NCBI GenBank assembly: GCA_002716485.1
Contig: PBBE01000047.1
Location: 1-47,644, forward strand
Reading direction: 5' to 3'
DNA: 47,644 nucleotides
Source of the DNA: Actinomycetota bacterium
GTDB taxonomy: Bacteria > Margulisbacteria > Marinamargulisbacteria > GCA-2716485
Shown: positions 34,258-42,651 of the stretch, one piece after another
How the letters are laid out: each line of letters starts with the position of its first letter
How positions within the stretch are numbered: position 1 is the stretch's first letter
Translations under genes and position numbers: made by a program
The notes under the pieces: model-generated
What the model saw: only the letters and a program-made list of their open reading frames with translations
What the model was told of the DNA's origin: nothing
The model's database searches: none

Positions 34258-34274
34258 TGGACGTCCTTCCTATG

Positions 34275-34928
34275 TTATTGTACCGTTTCTTTAACGAGAA
34301 TGCTAATACGGCGGTTATTGGCTCTGTTTTGTTTGGAGGTATTCGGTGCAATTGGTTTGGTATCTGCATACCCAGTTACACGAAGACGGTGTGAGTTAAT
34401 TTTAGATTGAATTAGTCGTCTGGCTACGGCAGATGCTCTGGCAGCAGATAGTTCCCAATTAGATGGATAGATATCGGATTGGATGGGAATATTATCGGTA
34501 TGACCTTCAATAATAATTTGGCCGTTACTTTGTTGAAGAAGATGGCTGATTTTAATTAATATTTTGGAGGTGTTTGTTTTTATGCTGGCTTTACCCGAGT
34601 CAAATAATATTTCTGAACCTAGATTAATACGGATATTTTGGGGGGTTTGGATGATTTCAATATCATTTTCAAGTTGGTTTTCTATAATATAGGCATTTAG
34701 TGTATCGCTAATGTCTTGGAGTTGTTTTTGCTGATTTAAAAGGTCATTGAATGGGGAGTCGTTATTGTTGCTGAATGTATTGCTTAATGACGCTTGTGAT
34801 TCAATATATTTTCCGATATCGATTTCAGAAATAGAGTATAAATAAATGAAAAAGACGAGTAATAGAGTTAATAAGTCTGCCCAGCAGACAATAAAATGAT
34901 TTTTAGGTTGCTCGTTTAATTCATTCAT
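34275..34928 (-). CDS. motB: MotB-like stator protein (OmpA domain)
   Basis: Stator subunit that anchors to peptidoglycan. A single N-terminal TM helix with the MotB signature WADLLTLLLVFFIYLYS and ion-binding Asp at D18. A periplasmic linker (~40-85) and an OmpA/MotB domain follow (~100-205): ILFDSGKASIKT, IIEGHTDNIPI and NWELSAARASAVARRLI with GYADTKPI. At 217 aa it is a little shorter than E. coli MotB. Its start overlaps motA by 4 nt (ATGA). The ion (H+ or Na+) cannot be told safely from sequence. Confidence 0.93.
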   Translation of the reverse strand: MNELNEQPKNHFIVCWADLLTLLLVFFIYLYSISEIDIGKYIESQASLSNTFSNNNDSPFNDLLNQQKQLQDISDTLNAYIIENQLENDIEIIQTPQNIRINLGSEILFDSGKASIKTNTSKILIKISHLLQQSNGQIIIEGHTDNIPIQSDIYPSNWELSAARASAVARRLIQSKINSHRLRVTGYADTKPIAPNTSKQNRANNRRISILVKETVQ

Positions 34929-35695
34929 TTGTTTGGTTTGAGCTTTTTACGCTCTTTTTCGGGTAGGCACATGGACATTTTTTCATAGATCATATAATTG
35001 GTCTCTTTTTGGGCAATGCAGATGATGCCTTCTAAGAGCATTTTCTTTTGGATTAGTTCTTCATTACTTGCAATTCGTAGACGACCTGATAGGGGTTGAA
35101 AAATGAGGTTCGCCAATAGGATGCCATAGAATGTTGTAATCAATGCGATGGCCATGTTAGGACCAATCGTCTCAGGGCTTTCTAGTTCTGACAGTAAGTT
35201 AATCAGTCCAATTAATGTGCCAATAAATCCGAATCCTGGAGCATATTGGGCCATTTGCTCAAAAAAATGGATACCTTGGTTATGTCGAGACTGGATAAAG
35301 TCAATATTTTTTTCTAAGATGGGAACTAATTCTTTGACGGGGATATTATCAATGAGTAGTTGAAGACCATGTTTTAAATAATGGTCTTGGGTTTTTTTGA
35401 CGGTTTTTTCGAGAGATAAGCGGCCATTTTTTTTGTAGTTAGTGGCGATTTCGCTCATGTGTTTGATGTCTTGTAAGTAGTCTCTGCCTCGTGGCGAGAA
35501 AATAACTTTTAACCGGCCACCAATTCGAAATAGCTGGGTTAATGGGAAATGGACGAGGGTGGCACCGAAAGTGCCGCCCATGACAATTAGAAATGAGGTT
35601 GGATGTACAAATAAATGGATTCCTTTTTCGATGCCAATGGCTTGAATAATGAGCCCGCAACCTAATAATACGCCTAAAAATGCGGTGATGTCCAT
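34925..35695 (-). CDS. motA: MotA/PomA-like stator protein
   Basis: Ion-conducting stator subunit. TM1 is at the N-terminus (AFLGVLLGCGLIIQAIG) and TM2 at ~33-50 (HPTSFLIVMGGTFGATLV). A cytoplasmic loop includes RGRDYLQDIKHMSEIA. TM3/TM4 contain YAPGFGFIGTLIGLINLL and MAIALITTFYGILLANLIFQP, the family proline-glycine motifs. The 256-aa length is typical of PomA/MotA. It overlaps motB by 4 nt and follows the fliG-like gene by 4 nt. Confidence 0.93.
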   Translation of the reverse strand: MDITAFLGVLLGCGLIIQAIGIEKGIHLFVHPTSFLIVMGGTFGATLVHFPLTQLFRIGGRLKVIFSPRGRDYLQDIKHMSEIATNYKKNGRLSLEKTVKKTQDHYLKHGLQLLIDNIPVKELVPILEKNIDFIQSRHNQGIHFFEQMAQYAPGFGFIGTLIGLINLLSELESPETIGPNMAIALITTFYGILLANLIFQPLSGRLRIASNEELIQKKMLLEGIICIAQKETNYMIYEKMSMCLPEKERKKLKPNK

Positions 35696-35699
35696 GTGC

Positions 35700-36698
35700 T
35701 TACTCCCTTTTTTCGATTAGTTCTGATAATGGGTTGACTTTGTTGTTTCGTTCGAGTTCACGTGCTGTTTGAATAATATTTTTTTGGGCGATTTTGGCAT
35801 CATTTTCATTGAGCTCTTTGGGCAAGTTACTGATTTCTTCTTCTAACATGAACTTAAGTCGTTCGGAGAGGTTTTCTAGAATTCTATTTTTCACGTTGAT
35901 ATTAGAAATACTAAGGGCTGCTGCTAAGGTGCTTAATGGATCAATAGCGTATAGTAGACTTTGAAGATCTTTATCAGATAGATTGATTAAGTCTCCAAAT
36001 TCAAGCATATAGGATTTGATTTTTTGACTGGCTTCTTGGTCGCTTTGTTCAAAGTGGGTCATAATTGCACTCATATGTTCAGGGTTCATCACTTCGAGAC
36101 TTAAGGATAATTTGAGGTATGGATCTGTGCTTTCTTTGCTCACTTTTTCTTTTAATAATTGGTCTTTGAGGTGATGATGGATCTTCCAAGCCAAGCTAAT
36201 ATTGGGGATGTCTATTTTGAGTAGTTTTGAGGTGATGAGAATACTGATGTCTTTTTCAAATTGGGATAATAGTTGGGCCATTTTGTCTTCCGGTAAAAAA
36301 GAGCAAATAAGGGCGCTTAGTTGCGGTGGTTCATTTAATAAAAATTGGGTGAGCTTTTCATTATCAACTTGGTTAAGAAAGTGGAATAATTGGTCACTTT
36401 TTTCAAATAATGACGCATGGGAAATATCTGGAAATGATTGTTCAAAGAGATGGCTGGGGAGTAGTTCACCACCAAAGTGGGATCGCTTTCCGTTTAATAG
36501 GGTATGAAATTCTTCGATAATTGGTGAGGAGATATCTTCTTTAATATGTCCTAACTTTGACATGCTTTGTAGGAGTTGGGTGCTTTGTGTTTTTCCCAGT
36601 TTATTGAGTACTTCATGGGTTACCCCTGGGGACTCGACCTCTAAAGATAAGAGCAAGATGGCTGCTTTTTGGATAGGGGTATAGGTATCATCATTCAT
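35700..36698 (-). CDS. fliG: FliG-like rotor (torque ring) protein
   Basis: Full three-domain FliG. The start at ATG 36698 is chosen because AAGGAG lies ~9 nt upstream. The ORF-track start adds 19 residues that overlap fliF. N domain: PIQKAAILLLSLEVESPGV. Middle domain with the EHPQ-like motif: FLLNEPPQLSALICSFLPEDKMAQLLSQF. C domain with torque helix and tail: LLYAIDPLSTLAAALSISN, then NVKNRILENLSERLKFML and DAKIAQKNIIQTAREL. About 332 aa, the usual size. It lies between FliF-like and MotA genes with an 8-nt overlap and a 4-nt gap, so the motor is encoded as one unit. Confidence 0.9.
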   Translation of the reverse strand: MNDDTYTPIQKAAILLLSLEVESPGVTHEVLNKLGKTQSTQLLQSMSKLGHIKEDISSPIIEEFHTLLNGKRSHFGGELLPSHLFEQSFPDISHASLFEKSDQLFHFLNQVDNEKLTQFLLNEPPQLSALICSFLPEDKMAQLLSQFEKDISILITSKLLKIDIPNISLAWKIHHHLKDQLLKEKVSKESTDPYLKLSLSLEVMNPEHMSAIMTHFEQSDQEASQKIKSYMLEFGDLINLSDKDLQSLLYAIDPLSTLAAALSISNINVKNRILENLSERLKFMLEEEISNLPKELNENDAKIAQKNIIQTARELERNNKVNPLSELIEKRE

Positions 36699-37785
36699 TA
36701 TTGATGTCTCCTTCTTGTTCTTGGTCTTTAATCCAGCCCATAATGGTGTGGGCAACTGCTTCTGGTTTTTTTAATGAGATATTGGCCAGTTCTTTTCGTT
36801 TCTGTTTAAAAAGTCGTAGTTGTCGTTTTGCTTCTAGAGCTGCTTTTTTTTGAGCGTCTTCTTGTTTTTTTAAAATGGCTGCTTTTTTTTCTTTGATTTG
36901 ACGTCGAAGAAATAGTCCTAGTTTTGTTAGAAAGTAGAGAAGTAAGAGTAATATGCTAGTAATAAATAATTTGAAGTCTTGAGCGGCAATAAAAGATTTA
37001 GTGGTATCAAAAAAGGGTTTATGTCGGGCAAGAAAGCGTTGGATAATAAATAAGGGGCCTTGAAATGGGGTGTATTGGATGTCGAGTTGGTCTTGTCGTG
37101 TAGGGTTAAATCCTGAGATTGATTGGATAAGTGATTTTAAAGTGTCGGTGTCAATGGGGATTAGTTGTGTGGAAGCGCTATCAAGTAAAATTTGGATTTG
37201 CATTTGTTGGATTATGTTTTTGGGGCTGGAAATAGTTTCATTGGTTTCATTGTAGTAAATGGATTCAATCTTTTCGGAGATACTGGTATTTACCTTTTGT
37301 ATTTTTTCTTTGGGGATGCTTGGTTTAATACTTTCGACGACGACGCCAGGAAAGCCTGGTAGTGCGGATTCATTACTTTGACGTTGGGTAATGAGCCCAG
37401 GAAGTTTAAGTCCGTCTTTATAGAGCTGTTGTAACATTTGAGCAGATTGTCTAAGCGGGACCTGGGGAATGATATCACCATTTAGTTTTTGTTGGCGTTG
37501 GGTAATGATTCGATTTGGGGTTAGTTCTTTAGATTTTTGGATACGATGTTCGGGGATATCTAAGTTAACGGCGATGATAAAGGCAGTTTCAGGATAGAAT
37601 TTTTTGAGTAGTAGATGGATGTCTCCTTTAATTTTAAGGCTTTGTCGTTCTGGAAATGATAGGGATTGATGGGGGCGACGCTCAGATAGCCAGTTAGTGA
37701 TTTTATTGGGGGTTCTGAATAGAAAAAAGGTCCCCAAGAGGATGGCGATAATCAGGATGGGTAAATAAGGTGATTTATGTGTCGT
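36691..37785 (-). CDS. Short FliF-like MS-ring protein
   Basis: The start is taken at ATG 37785 because it puts a TM helix at the N-terminus (PYLPILIIAILLGTFFLF). The ORF-track start lies 45 codons upstream inside the NHL gene. The periplasmic region is ~25-265 and includes a segment that matches the FliF collar: YYNETNETISSP, then a hydrophobic strand, then SISGFNPTRQDQLDIQYTPF. TM2 is KLFITSILLLLLYFLTKLGLF. The C-terminal tail (KKPEAVAHTIMGWIKD) matches the FliG-binding peptide of FliF. It is ~364 aa against ~550 for true FliF, so the RBM1/2 part is reduced. It overlaps the NHL gene by 11 nt. Confidence 0.75.
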   Translation of the reverse strand, partial: TTHKSPYLPILIIAILLGTFFLFRTPNKITNWLSERRPHQSLSFPERQSLKIKGDIHLLLKKFYPETAFIIAVNLDIPEHRIQKSKELTPNRIITQRQQKLNGDIIPQVPLRQSAQMLQQLYKDGLKLPGLITQRQSNESALPGFPGVVVESIKPSIPKEKIQKVNTSISEKIESIYYNETNETISSPKNIIQQMQIQILLDSASTQLIPIDTDTLKSLIQSISGFNPTRQDQLDIQYTPFQGPLFIIQRFLARHKPFFDTTKSFIAAQDFKLFITSILLLLLYFLTKLGLFLRRQIKEKKAAILKKQEDAQKKAALEAKRQLRLFKQKRKELANISLKKPEAVAHTIMGWIKDQEQEGDINNE

Positions 37786-39073
37786 CATTAGTTTTAAAAA
37801 TTTGGATTCGGTTATTACCAGAATCAACGACATATAAGGTGCGGGCACTACTATCATAGTGTAATTGACGAGGGAATTTAAACTCACCTGTATCGCTGCC
37901 TTCTTGGCCCCAGTTGGCAACGTGAAGGCCGGTTCTTATATCAAATATTTGGATACGATGATTAAACGTGTCTGAAACGTATAGATGGTGGTTGGCGCTA
38001 TCTATGGCCATGCCTTCTGGGCTTTTGATATTGCCTGTACTGGTACCATATTTAATTGTATTAAATTGGGTGAGCTCATTATTGCTTAATCGTTGTACAA
38101 TACTTAATTCTTTGTTGACGATGTAGACATCGTTATCATAATGGGCCAGATCATAGGCAAATAAGGTGGCGTTACTGTCTTGGAATGAGCTTGTGGGGCC
38201 AGTGTGGATCCGGTGGTCATCGAGGCTGCTATAGACCACCGATGTGAGATTGCTTGGGTTGGCTCTGACGGCAATGGGGTTATCTAGATTGTTGATCGGG
38301 ATAAAGGGATCTCCACTTTCTCCCCAATTATCAGGGTCAAATTTGATGATACGGTTATTACCAGAATCAGCGACCCAGATTCTGCTCCCGTCATAGGTGA
38401 GTCCTCGGGGATATCTAAATTGAAACTCGCCAGACCCTGCAGTGCCATAGGTGGCCATTAAGCTGCCAGAGGGGGCATATTTTTGGATTCGAGAGTTTAG
38501 GGTGTCTGATACATAAATATTTTTGTTGCTATCTAGGGTAATGCCCGTGGGATGGATGAGTGCGTCATTGGGGGTAATATTGAGTTGATGGGACATAAAT
38601 CCGGTATATTTGAGTGCTTTGGGTGAGGATGATGAAAATGTGTAATTTCTAGTTGAAATGGCTTGTAAAATAAAATTATAAGTAGTAAAGCCTTCACTTA
38701 ACTTTTGCTCAAGGATATATTGGTATATGATGGCATTGTTAATGGAAATATTTTCAGTGATAATTAGTAGGTCTTGGTTGTTTTTATTAGGTTCAACAGG
38801 GAATTGTTGGATGTATTGGTAGGGCTGGGTGCTTCCTTCGGTTTTGAAAGCCAATTTGTAATGGTCTACATTTTCGGGGTTATTGATAATCCATTTGATG
38901 GTAATAAATTGGGTGGCTTTATCGAGTTCGATTGATGAGATCATTGGAATGCTTTGAAAATCGTCAAATTTAACAGTGGCGGTTAAATTATCGATGGGGC
39001 TGGATGTGCAGCCGATAATCAGGCCTAAGCAAAGAAGGATTGTACTGACTTCGATATGCAGCCTTTTGATCAT
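37775..39073 (-). CDS. Lipoprotein with NHL beta-propeller repeats
   Basis: A lipoprotein signal with lipobox-like LIIGC (C22) precedes a fibronectin-III-like domain (~40-155). An NHL propeller follows (~175-430) with units such as NIYVSDTLNSRIQKY, RIWVADSGNNRIIKF, LYVSDTFNHRIQIF and LYVVDSGNNRIQIF. NHL propellers usually mediate protein binding. It overlaps the upstream S74 gene by 4 nt (ATGA) and the fliF-like gene by 11 nt. That position inside a motor operon is unusual and suggests a structural or adhesin-binding role at the membrane. Confidence 0.85.
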   Translation of the reverse strand: MIKRLHIEVSTILLCLGLIIGCTSSPIDNLTATVKFDDFQSIPMISSIELDKATQFITIKWIINNPENVDHYKLAFKTEGSTQPYQYIQQFPVEPNKNNQDLLIITENISINNAIIYQYILEQKLSEGFTTYNFILQAISTRNYTFSSSSPKALKYTGFMSHQLNITPNDALIHPTGITLDSNKNIYVSDTLNSRIQKYAPSGSLMATYGTAGSGEFQFRYPRGLTYDGSRIWVADSGNNRIIKFDPDNWGESGDPFIPINNLDNPIAVRANPSNLTSVVYSSLDDHRIHTGPTSSFQDSNATLFAYDLAHYDNDVYIVNKELSIVQRLSNNELTQFNTIKYGTSTGNIKSPEGMAIDSANHHLYVSDTFNHRIQIFDIRTGLHVANWGQEGSDTGEFKFPRQLHYDSSARTLYVVDSGNNRIQIFKTNDDT

Positions 39074-40917
39074 CGACTTAGCCTTTCTAGTTCATTTTTT
39101 AAGGCAATATTCTCTGATTTAAGGGCATTAATTTCGCTTTGTTGGGCTTTAATAGATTCAATGATAAGACCGATTAATGGCGTCATGTTCAATGTTTTAT
39201 ATCCGCTGGGATCGGTGCCTACTAGGTTTGGGTAAATATCTTCGACATTTTGGGCGATTAAACCGATTTGGCTGCCCTCTGGAAAGGACCGTTCGGGAAA
39301 CTCGTCTTGACGCCATTCATAAGTGACCCCATTGAGTTCAGAAAGGGAAGCTATGGGAGTTGAAATGGCCTTGATCTCTTTTTTTAAGCGCCGATCAGAT
39401 GGTGTGCTGAGTGCCATTCCGGGGGTTCCTGCCATAAAGGTGGTGCCAGTGACATGTAAGTCGCCGGTGATCTTAATGCCGGCACCGTAGTCATTGATTT
39501 TTCCTAATTCTAAATTGGTTCTGGCTGCTTCTGCAGTGGTGCCGCCGGTACCTCCCTTGCTTATGGCAATGATGGGGAGACGGTTGGCAGGGACCTCTTG
39601 GGCGTAGGTGGTGGTGATATTGGTATTGCTTAAATTGGTCATGGTGGCTGTTCCTGTAATATCACCAGTAAGTGTAATAACGGGATCATTGACATCAAAG
39701 CTTAGTGTTTTATTGGGATGGCTGCCAGCGCCATCTATAGAAATGCCATTCTCTGTATTGTCATTGACCATTTTGATTACTTCGTCTCTTACTTCATTTC
39801 CATTTAATCCGCCACCAGCCCCGGCGGGAACGTTAGATAGCCAGTTGTAGTGGATTCGACCGGCGCCTGTTGGCTCATCATCAAGGTCAACTTTTTTATA
39901 AAACGTATTTTCAGTATAGCTTGTAATGGCTTTTTCAGTAGGAATTGCGCTATCACTATTTCCTGTAAAGGTGGCATCACTACTGAACTCGTTGACTGGA
40001 ACCCCTGAGTTAAGGAGAAGTGTGCCTTTGACTTCAAGGGTTTCACTGGGATTGGTGGTATTAATACCGACATTGCCTTTATTATAGAAAATTTCATTGG
40101 CTTCACTGCCGTCTTCCCAGCGCCCTGCATTTTCGTCCACATAGGTTTTGATGGCTTTTTCAGTGGGAATACTGTTGTCACTATTGCCAGCAAGGGAGGT
40201 ATCGGTACTAAAGTTGTTAATCGCGGTTCCAGAATTTAAAAGAAGGGACCCGTTCTTGATATGAAGTTTCTCGGTTGGGTTGGTGATGCCAACGCCTACA
40301 TTGCCAGAGAGATAATAAATTTCATCGCTGTCATCACGCTCTTTCCATTTTCCACCGTTTTCTTTGATGTATTCGACAATGGCCAATTGGGATGCAATTT
40401 TATTATCACTTGGATTGGTAAAGGTGATGTCGGTACTTAGTGCTTGGATTTCGTTACCATTGTTAATTGTAATGCTTTTAACCTTAATGGATTGCTCGTT
40501 ACCAAATAATGATGGGACTAGGTCAATTGCATAGGGGGCGGCTGTGAGTGAGTGGGTTAGGGGGATGGTTACTTGGTCAATGGTATAGGACTCCGCCCCT
40601 TCGATGCTAAATTGCAAGTTTGGGGTGGGGATATCAAGTAGGTTTGGGGTTAAAGGGGTGCTATGTCCCAAGGTAAGATCAGCATGGCCATCCACAAAAG
40701 AGACCCCAATTAATGTTTCACTCCAAGCGGTTGCGGTGGTATCTGAAAATAGTGCGATTTTCACTCGCTTGTAGCCGTTAATAGGGCCGTTTTGGTCAGA
40801 AAGGTTTAATGTGATGGGGATGACTTTGGATGCCGCTATGATAGGGCTGCTATTTTTAATTAATAGGCCGGAGATAAGGGCGCTCCAAATAAGTATTTGA
40901 AAGAAATAGCGTTTCAT
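39070..40917 (-). CDS. Fibre-like protein with C-terminal S74 intramolecular chaperone
   Basis: The first ~30 residues form a signal anchor (FFQILIWSALISGLLI). A beta domain (~30-140) is followed by repeated ~85-residue modules (GNVGVGITNPTEKLHI and GNVGINTTNPSETLEV, each with a following SIPTEKAI or AIPTEKAI segment) typical of trimeric tail-fibre shafts. The C-terminus is a peptidase S74 chaperone domain with the catalytic pair S507 and K512 in SDRRLK, then YEWRQDEF, GLIAQNVEDIYP and a coiled coil (IKAQQSEINALKSENIALKNEL). It is 615 aa, and self-cleavage would release the C-terminal coiled coil. It is the first gene of the motor operon, after a promoter-like sequence. Confidence 0.85.
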   Translation of the reverse strand: MKRYFFQILIWSALISGLLIKNSSPIIAASKVIPITLNLSDQNGPINGYKRVKIALFSDTTATAWSETLIGVSFVDGHADLTLGHSTPLTPNLLDIPTPNLQFSIEGAESYTIDQVTIPLTHSLTAAPYAIDLVPSLFGNEQSIKVKSITINNGNEIQALSTDITFTNPSDNKIASQLAIVEYIKENGGKWKERDDSDEIYYLSGNVGVGITNPTEKLHIKNGSLLLNSGTAINNFSTDTSLAGNSDNSIPTEKAIKTYVDENAGRWEDGSEANEIFYNKGNVGINTTNPSETLEVKGTLLLNSGVPVNEFSSDATFTGNSDSAIPTEKAITSYTENTFYKKVDLDDEPTGAGRIHYNWLSNVPAGAGGGLNGNEVRDEVIKMVNDNTENGISIDGAGSHPNKTLSFDVNDPVITLTGDITGTATMTNLSNTNITTTYAQEVPANRLPIIAISKGGTGGTTAEAARTNLELGKINDYGAGIKITGDLHVTGTTFMAGTPGMALSTPSDRRLKKEIKAISTPIASLSELNGVTYEWRQDEFPERSFPEGSQIGLIAQNVEDIYPNLVGTDPSGYKTLNMTPLIGLIIESIKAQQSEINALKSENIALKNELERLSR

Positions 40918-40966
40918 TGAAGTTGGGTCCTAAATACTTGTGATTTTGATATAGACGGGCTCCTTT

Positions 40967-40996
40967 ATTCTATCCTTTTTATGGCCTGGAGTCCAA
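40967..40996 (-). promoter_or_regulatory. Putative promoter of the motor operon
   Basis: On the minus strand TTGGAC and TAGAAT are separated by 18 nt, about 50 nt before the S74-protein ATG. Read-through from the PorV-like pair upstream (93-nt gap) is also possible. Confidence 0.45.
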
Positions 40997-41010
40997 TTTT
41001 TAAGCGACTA

Positions 41011-41937
41011 CTAGGTCTTTTTTTTAAGTGACCAATGTAATGAAAACAGGTGGGACTGGGGGACTTGAGGATGGCTGTTGGGTAAGAATGCGTATTGGAG
41101 TTGGAGTTGATTTAGATTAAGACTTAGCCCGGTACTTGCTTGTATGAGGTCTAGGTTATGGTGTTGGGAATATCCAAAATATATCGATAGGAGCGAGACT
41201 TGTGTGGGATGTAAAATGATGCCTAGTGCGCTGATCATGGCGTTTCGGGTGGGGTGGCTTTTGGTTTGGCTTCTGATGCTAAAGTGTCTGGATTGGAATT
41301 GATGGCTGATGATGATTTGGGTGGGGTAGTGGGCGCTGATGCGTTGGTTTTGGTAGTTTTGATGGAAAGGGTGCTTTATCAGGTGATTAATAATCAGGGA
41401 ATAGTGATGGGCGGATTGGGTCCAATATGCGCCGATGCCAGCATTGATATTATTGAATATATTCTGGTCGATTTCAGTGCGAATCCAAGATGTTTTGAGA
41501 CCGAGGTAAGCATGGGGAGATAGGCGGGTAGCGATGATATGGTTGAGTTCTAGGTGTTGATAATGAAAGCTGTGGTGAATGATTGGGTAGTCATTGATCA
41601 GGGTGCTGTGGTGTAACTGCGAGACACTGGTTTTCATTAGGCCGATTCCCATGGGGATGTTTTTGAATGGGAACGTGCTCGCGAATTGTTGGTACTGGAT
41701 TTCGTTTAGGATACGGGTGTTAAATAAGGAAAAGGATGGCGATTTGATACGCCCAATTGTGGCTGGGTTTCCGAAGACGCTGCTGGCATGATCTGAAAAG
41801 CCTTGGATGTTGCCGCTGCCGATCATTTTGGCACTATTGCCCAAGTGACTGGCTAAAAATGATTGGCTTTGCTTGCCCCAACTGGGGCTGCTTAGGAGTA
41901 GGAGTATTATAGCGAAGGTAGGGCGTTTATTGATCAT
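41011..41937 (-). CDS. PorV/PorQ-like outer-membrane barrel protein
   Basis: Signal peptide (IILLLLSSPSWG, ~residues 10-21), then the PorV/UPF0164-type opening: SAKMIGSGNIQGFSDHASSVFGNPATIGRI matches the glycine/NPA motif of this barrel family. The remainder is alternating beta sequence ending in HWSLKKKT. At 308 aa it fits a 14-stranded PorV-like barrel. In Bacteroidota PorV shuttles type IX secretion substrates at the outer membrane. Here it overlaps by 4 nt a gene whose C-terminus looks like a type IX sorting/Ig domain. The type IX link is inference, and no GldLM or SprA gene is visible. Confidence 0.7.
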   Translation of the reverse strand: MINKRPTFAIILLLLSSPSWGKQSQSFLASHLGNSAKMIGSGNIQGFSDHASSVFGNPATIGRIKSPSFSLFNTRILNEIQYQQFASTFPFKNIPMGIGLMKTSVSQLHHSTLINDYPIIHHSFHYQHLELNHIIATRLSPHAYLGLKTSWIRTEIDQNIFNNINAGIGAYWTQSAHHYSLIINHLIKHPFHQNYQNQRISAHYPTQIIISHQFQSRHFSIRSQTKSHPTRNAMISALGIILHPTQVSLLSIYFGYSQHHNLDLIQASTGLSLNLNQLQLQYAFLPNSHPQVPQSHLFSLHWSLKKKT

Positions 41938-42506
41938 GGGAGGCTTACCATTTTACCTTTACCAAGGATGGTTTTTTTAGTTGAAATTAGATAAAAATAA
42001 ATGGCGCTACTTAACGCGCTATTGGGGAGTGATTTTTTGGAAAAAGAAAAGGTATTGATCCCAGATTTTCCGCCGCTTTCTCCTGATGAGAACTGGGCCT
42101 GGTAGACCCGCTGGCCACTCATATCATAAATGTCGATGTTAATATCTGCGTTTTGGTTTAAGTGATAGTAGAGGGTGGTGCCAGAATTGATTCGGAATGG
42201 GTTGGGGTAATTTAAGGGGGCTTTTTCAAGTTGGATGGGGGCAATATCTTCATGAATCACTTCATCACTGCTGCTGTGTTGGTTGGCAGGGGGCTTGGCT
42301 TGTGAGTGTGGCATGTTAAAGGTATTGGGATGACTGGTGATGGTTCCGTAGATGGGTGTATCCATGAGGGTGTGTTGGCTTTGGTGTTGGCGTTTAAAAA
42401 GGGGTTCTTTTGCGGTGGTGTTGGTGATGGGGCTACATAAGCAAAGGATTAGTATCCCTTGGAAGAGTCGGGTTGATCGTTTAATTAGGAAGAGGTTTTG
42501 TTTCAT
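41934..42506 (-). CDS. Exported protein with YPNPF-type C-terminal domain
   Basis: The start is taken at ATG 42506 to give an ordinary signal peptide (LFQGILILCLCSPITNTTA). The ORF track adds 13 residues. After a Q/H/S-rich linker (~35-100) a C-terminal domain begins with NYPNPFRINSGTTLYYHL, then INIDIYDMSGQRVYQAQF and AIYFYLISTKKTILGKGKMVSL. This is the pattern of FlgD-like/type IX sorting-tail domains (PNPF, yd..G..v, YfY.l....gkm). No catalytic module precedes it. It overlaps the PorV-like gene by 4 nt and points away from the STAS gene at 42.6 kb. Confidence 0.72.
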   Translation of the reverse strand: MKQNLFLIKRSTRLFQGILILCLCSPITNTTAKEPLFKRQHQSQHTLMDTPIYGTITSHPNTFNMPHSQAKPPANQHSSSDEVIHEDIAPIQLEKAPLNYPNPFRINSGTTLYYHLNQNADINIDIYDMSGQRVYQAQFSSGESGGKSGINTFSFSKKSLPNSALSSAIYFYLISTKKTILGKGKMVSLP

Positions 42507-42578
42507 TCTAGTTTTATTATTGACGATTAGGATAGGGAAATACAAGTCTGAATTTAGGTGTTTAAGTGGAGTGAAGAA

Positions 42579-42607
42579 TTGATTGTTGAGCCTGGATGGG
42601 GTATACT
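42579..42607 (+). promoter_or_regulatory. Putative sigma70 promoter for the STAS/RsbW genes
   Basis: TTGATT and TATACT are separated by 17 nt, ending 44 nt before the ATG at 42652. Confidence 0.5.
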
Positions 42608-42651
42608 GGTGGTATATTTATTTTCAAGTAGTTTTTATAAGGAGGTGGCTT

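Noticed and set aside
31270-40917. Normal flagellar gene cluster
   Set aside because: No rod, hook, filament, export or chemotaxis genes are present, and the FliM and FliF are reduced. The fibre, NHL and barrel/TPR genes are not flagellar.
41011-42506. Complete type IX secretion system
   Set aside because: Only a PorV-like barrel and a PNPF-domain protein are here. No SprA, GldK-N or PorU is visible.
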